64,000 nucleotides of DNA from Streptomyces mutabilis. GTDB taxonomy: Bacteria; Actinomycetota; Actinomycetes; Streptomycetales; Streptomycetaceae. Each line of letters starts with the position of its first letter. Within the stretch, counting starts at the first letter, position 1. Made by a program: the position numbers and the translations under genes. The notes under the pieces are model-generated. The model saw nothing but the letters and a program-made list of their open reading frames with translations. It did no database searches and was not told the origin of the DNA. The DNA is taken from contig NZ_BMTT01000012.1 of NCBI RefSeq assembly GCF_014649815.1, forward strand, positions 62,001 through 126,000, written 5' to 3'. Positions 61,189 through 64,000 of the stretch are shown one piece after another.

Positions 61189-61550
61189 CTGACGCCTTCG
61201 AGCTTCCAGCGGCTCAGAAGCAGGGGACAGGCTCTCCGGCGGCGCGTCAGGTCGGTCGGACCGCCGAACGGGTCCCGGTCGGAGTGTCGCTGTCGTCGGT
61301 GTCGGCCTTGCGGCAGCGAAGGTCACGCGCGAGAACGTCATGGGCGCACCCCGAATGTGGGTGCCTTGGTGCCAACGGCTGTTCCAGGCTCCCCGAAGCC
61401 GAACTCGATCTGATGCAGGCGCTGTCCGTCGCGGAGAACGTCAGAACCGCCACAGCTCGATGGCCGAACAGGGCTGCGCGCCCGCCCCCGACTAGCGAGC
61501 GTCACTCGCAACCCCTCCCGAAAAGGGCCGGACTCGCACTTGCACGGGAA
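61189..61550. other. Intergenic region, no gene seen
   Basis: 362 bp with open frames lacking recognisable sequence. It precedes the operator and promoter of the secreted dehydrogenase-like gene. Confidence 0.4.
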
Positions 61551-61611
61551 AACTTTCTTCGAGAAAGTTGAAACTTTGTCCTTGACGAGTTGAAAGTGAA
61601 CGCTCTAGCGT
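61551..61611 (+). promoter_or_regulatory. Operator plus promoter of the secreted dehydrogenase-like gene
   Basis: AACTTTCT-TCG-AGAAAGTT (61551-61569) is a perfect 8-bp dyad, with another AAACTTT copy just after it. -35 TTGACG (61582-61587) and -10 TAGCGT (61606-61611) are 18 bp apart. GAAACTTTC-type dyads are typical of LacI/ROK control of carbohydrate genes in streptomycetes. Confidence 0.65.
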
Positions 61612-61671
61612 CCAACCGACTTACAACGCACGGGCTTTCACCTGGTTTCACCAAGGCCAAAGGAGTTTCCA

Positions 61672-63792
61672 GTGCGCAACAAGCGGATCGTCACCCTCGT
61701 GGGGGCGGCCACCCTGGCCGGAGCCGTCGGGCTCCTGCCTCTGTCCCCGGCCCAAGCCGCGAAATCCGACCCAGCACCACCGGCCCCGTCGGCCTTCCAG
61801 AAGGTCACCCTCAACGACCGTCCGGGCGAGCCCATGGCCCTCGCCGTCCTGCCCGACCGGCGGGTGCTGCACACCGCGCGTACCGGCGAGGTACGCATCA
61901 ACGACCCGAAGAGCGGCGTGAACTTCCTCGCCGCCGACATGAAGAAGAGCCCCGCCGGGCTCTACCAGCACGACGAAGAGGGCGTGCAGGGCATCGCGGT
62001 CGACCCCGACTTCGGCAAGAACCACTGGGTCTACCTCTACTACTCGCCCCGCCTCGACACGCCCGTGGACGACCCGGCCACCCCGGGCGTCAACGAAGGG
62101 GACGCACCGGAGTACGGCACCGCCGACGACTTCGCCAAGTACAAAGGCGTCACGCGGCTGTCGAGGTTCAAGCTCGAGGGCAACAAGCTCGACTTCGCCA
62201 CAGAGCAGAAGATCCTCGACGTGCCGGCCGACCGAGGCGTCTGCTGCCACGTCGGCGGCAAGATCGACTTCGACGGCAAGGGCAACCTTTTCCTGTCGAC
62301 CGGTGACGACTCCAACCCGTTCGCCTCGGACGGCTACGCACCGCTCGACGACCGCCCCGACCGCAACCCGGCCTTCGACTCGCGACGCACCTCGGGCAAC
62401 ACCGACGACCTGCGCGGCAAGGTCCTGCGCATCAAGGTCAAGAAGGACGGGTCGTACACGGTCCCGAGAGGCAACCTCTTCGAGCCGGGCACGCCGAAGA
62501 CCCGCCCCGAGATCTACGCCATGGGCCTGCGCAACCCGTTCCGCTTCTCGGTGGACGACAAGACCGGCGACGTCTACGTCGGCGACTACTCGCCCGATGC
62601 CGACGAGGCGAACCCCGACCGCGGCCCCGCCGGCCACGGCCGCTGGATGGTCATCGACCGCCCCGCCAACTACGGCTGGCCGTTCTGCGTGACCCGGGAC
62701 ATGCCGTACCAGGACTACGACTTCGCCACCCAGAAGTCGAGCGGCGCGTTCAACTGCGCCAAGCCGGTCAACGACTCGCGCCACAACACCGGCCTGAGCA
62801 AGCTGCCGCCGGTCACGGACGCGGAGATCGTCTACGGCTACGGCGCCTCGGAGGCGTTCCCGGAGCTCGGCACGGGTGGCATCGCCCCCATGGGCGGCCC
62901 GGCGTACGACTACGACAAGCGGAACAAGGCCGAGAACCGCTGGCCCGAGTACTTCGACGGCAAACCGCTCTTCTACGAGTGGACCCGCGACCAGATGCTC
63001 GCCCTCACCCTCGGCAAGAGGAACGAGGTCGACAGGATCGAGAACGCGATCCCCACGATCACGACGGACGGCCCGATCGACGCCGAGTTCGGCCCGGACG
63101 GCGCGCTCTACGTCCTCGAGTACGGCACCGGGTACTTCGCGGAACTGCCCGAGGCCCAGCTCTCCCGCATCGACTTCACGCGAGGCAACCGCACCCCGGA
63201 GCCCAAGGCCGCCGCGGACGTGACCAACGGCACCAGCCCGCTGACGGTCCAGTTCTCCAGCGCCGGCACGAAGGACGCCGACGGTGACGCCCTCAGCTAC
63301 GCCTGGGACTTCGATGCCGACGGCACCGTGGACTCCACGGAGGCCAACCCGGAGCACACGTTCACCGAGAACGCCGTCTTCGACGCCACGCTGAAGGTCA
63401 CCGACAGCACCGGCCGTTCGGCTGCCGCCTCGGTTCCCGTCGTCGTCGGCAACAAGGCGCCGGTCGTCTCACTCACCACCGACCCCGCTCCGCACGGCGG
63501 TACGGCGTTCCACTGGGGTGACACGGTCACCTGGGAGGTGACCGTCACCGACGACCAGCCGGTGGACTGTTCGAAGGTCACCGTCTCGTTCATCCTGGGC
63601 CACGACACGCACGGACATCCGCTCTCCTCGAGCACCGGCTGCTCCGGATCGTTCAAGACCTTCGTGGACGGCGGTCACGCCGGTGCGGACAATCTGAAGG
63701 CGGTCTTCAACGCCAGTTACACGGACTCTCCTCCGGACGGCCTGCCGCCCCTCTCGGGCAGCGCCGAGGTCGCGCTGACGCCGGCCGACTGA
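61672..63792 (+). CDS. Secreted glucose/sorbosone dehydrogenase-like beta-propeller with PKD domain
   Basis: A 706-aa exported protein. A signal peptide (to about PAQAA) is followed by a six-bladed propeller of the GSDH type: MALAVLPDRRVLHTARTGEVR, QGIAVDPDFGKNHWVYLYYSP, CCHVGGKIDFDGKGNLFLSTGDD and PEIYAMGLRNPFRFSVD. A PKD domain lies at about 520-600 (YAWDFDADGTVDSTEANPEHTF), then a further beta domain. It probably binds PQQ or a sugar ligand outside the cell. GTG 61672 follows AAAGGAG. It often occurs with ThuA-type proteins; none is visible here. Confidence 0.85.
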   Translation: MRNKRIVTLVGAATLAGAVGLLPLSPAQAAKSDPAPPAPSAFQKVTLNDRPGEPMALAVLPDRRVLHTARTGEVRINDPKSGVNFLAADMKKSPAGLYQHDEEGVQGIAVDPDFGKNHWVYLYYSPRLDTPVDDPATPGVNEGDAPEYGTADDFAKYKGVTRLSRFKLEGNKLDFATEQKILDVPADRGVCCHVGGKIDFDGKGNLFLSTGDDSNPFASDGYAPLDDRPDRNPAFDSRRTSGNTDDLRGKVLRIKVKKDGSYTVPRGNLFEPGTPKTRPEIYAMGLRNPFRFSVDDKTGDVYVGDYSPDADEANPDRGPAGHGRWMVIDRPANYGWPFCVTRDMPYQDYDFATQKSSGAFNCAKPVNDSRHNTGLSKLPPVTDAEIVYGYGASEAFPELGTGGIAPMGGPAYDYDKRNKAENRWPEYFDGKPLFYEWTRDQMLALTLGKRNEVDRIENAIPTITTDGPIDAEFGPDGALYVLEYGTGYFAELPEAQLSRIDFTRGNRTPEPKAAADVTNGTSPLTVQFSSAGTKDADGDALSYAWDFDADGTVDSTEANPEHTFTENAVFDATLKVTDSTGRSAAASVPVVVGNKAPVVSLTTDPAPHGGTAFHWGDTVTWEVTVTDDQPVDCSKVTVSFILGHDTHGHPLSSSTGCSGSFKTFVDGGHAGADNLKAVFNASYTDSPPDGLPPLSGSAEVALTPAD

Positions 63793-63825
63793 CCGGCGGC
63801 GAAGCCAAGGAGGCGGAGTTACGGA

Positions 63826-63860
63826 GGCGGGGTGCCATCCCGGGGGGATGGCGCCCCGCC
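63826..63860. terminator. Terminator after the dehydrogenase-like gene
   Basis: GGCGGGGTGCCATCC and GGATGGCGCCCCGCC form a 15-bp stem with one G-T pair around a five-base loop. Confidence 0.8.
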
Positions 63861-63899
63861 CGTCGGCCGGTTCACCGCCCGCCCGTGCCACCCCCTTCG

Positions 63900-64000
63900 G
63901 CGCGCCCCGACTCGTGAGGCGGCCGGAGCGGAGGGCGGCCACGACGCCGCCGTCCACCAGCAGGCCGCCGGTGATGAAGGTGGCGTCGGGGCCGAGCGGG
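63900..64000 (-). CDS. Partial SDR C-terminus at the right edge
   Basis: Reading the minus strand from the window edge gives DATFITGGLLVDGGVVAAL, the C-terminal signature of short-chain dehydrogenases (xITGxxxxVDGG). The expected stop soon after is not found in that frame, which runs on past the terminator, so the 3' end is uncertain or frameshifted. Only the tail is in the window. Confidence 0.45.

Noticed and set aside
61284-61571. 95-codon open frame before the dehydrogenase-like gene
   Set aside because: It covers the operator dyad and has no recognisable protein sequence or convincing RBS.
1-64000. CRISPR array, tRNA or rRNA genes, polyketide/NRPS modules, replication origin
   Set aside because: No regularly spaced repeats, cloverleaf-like sequence, rRNA segments, PKS/NRPS motifs or DnaA-box clusters were seen.

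Overview
The window is very GC-rich (about 70 percent), with strong G/C third positions, ATGA/GTGA gene overlaps and many GTG starts. Actinobacterial families are abundant: F420-type LLM oxidoreductase, Wbl and replication-relaxation remnants, P450 plus [3Fe-4S] ferredoxin pairs, and heteromeric acyl-CoA dehydrogenases. It is best read as a Streptomyces-like chromosome.

Region 1 (about 470-48626) is a ~48 kb accessory catabolic island of roughly 43 genes for uptake and CoA-dependent breakdown of an unidentified, probably alicyclic or branched, carboxylic compound. It holds a branched-chain-amino-acid-type ABC importer (lipoprotein at 6.2 kb; fused LivH-LivM permease and two ATPases at 37-40.7 kb). 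Oxygenation genes are two P450s, each with its own ferredoxin, a Rieske oxygenase, a KshB-like reductase and a TauD-type dioxygenase. CoA activation and transfer is represented by three acyl-CoA ligases and two class III CoA-transferases. Beta-oxidation-type genes are a paired acyl-CoA dehydrogenase, a crotonase, three SDRs, a thiolase, a thioesterase and a DUF35-thiolase fusion resembling steroid side-chain aldolases. There is also a two-subunit B12-dependent acyl-CoA mutase, three beta-hydroxyacid dehydrogenases, two carboxymuconolactone-decarboxylase-like proteins, three amidohydrolases, an aldehyde dehydrogenase, a GMC oxidoreductase and an LLM oxidoreductase. One TetR and one MarR regulator are present.

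The island is tied together by a repeated palindrome, GAGAAT-N3-ATTCTC or close variants. It occurs at promoters from 2.5 to 46.9 kb and often overlaps a recognisable -10 element. The TetR at 13.2 kb is the best candidate to bind it. The motif was not noticed outside the island.

Region 2 (48.6-58.6 kb) mixes intact genes with decayed mobile DNA. Intact genes are an MMPL transporter, a NarL-type two-component pair and a secreted beta-propeller-like protein. Broken ones are a frameshifted secreted glycoside hydrolase, a replication-relaxation remnant, an IS256-type transposase remnant, and Wbl, zinc-finger and integrase fragments. This looks like the debris of an actinomycete integrative element beside the island.

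Region 3 (58.7-64 kb) has a SulP-STAS anion transporter divergent from a MerR regulator, then a secreted sorbosone/glucose-dehydrogenase-like protein with a PKD domain, and at the right edge a probable SDR tail on the minus strand. No tRNA, rRNA or CRISPR array was seen.
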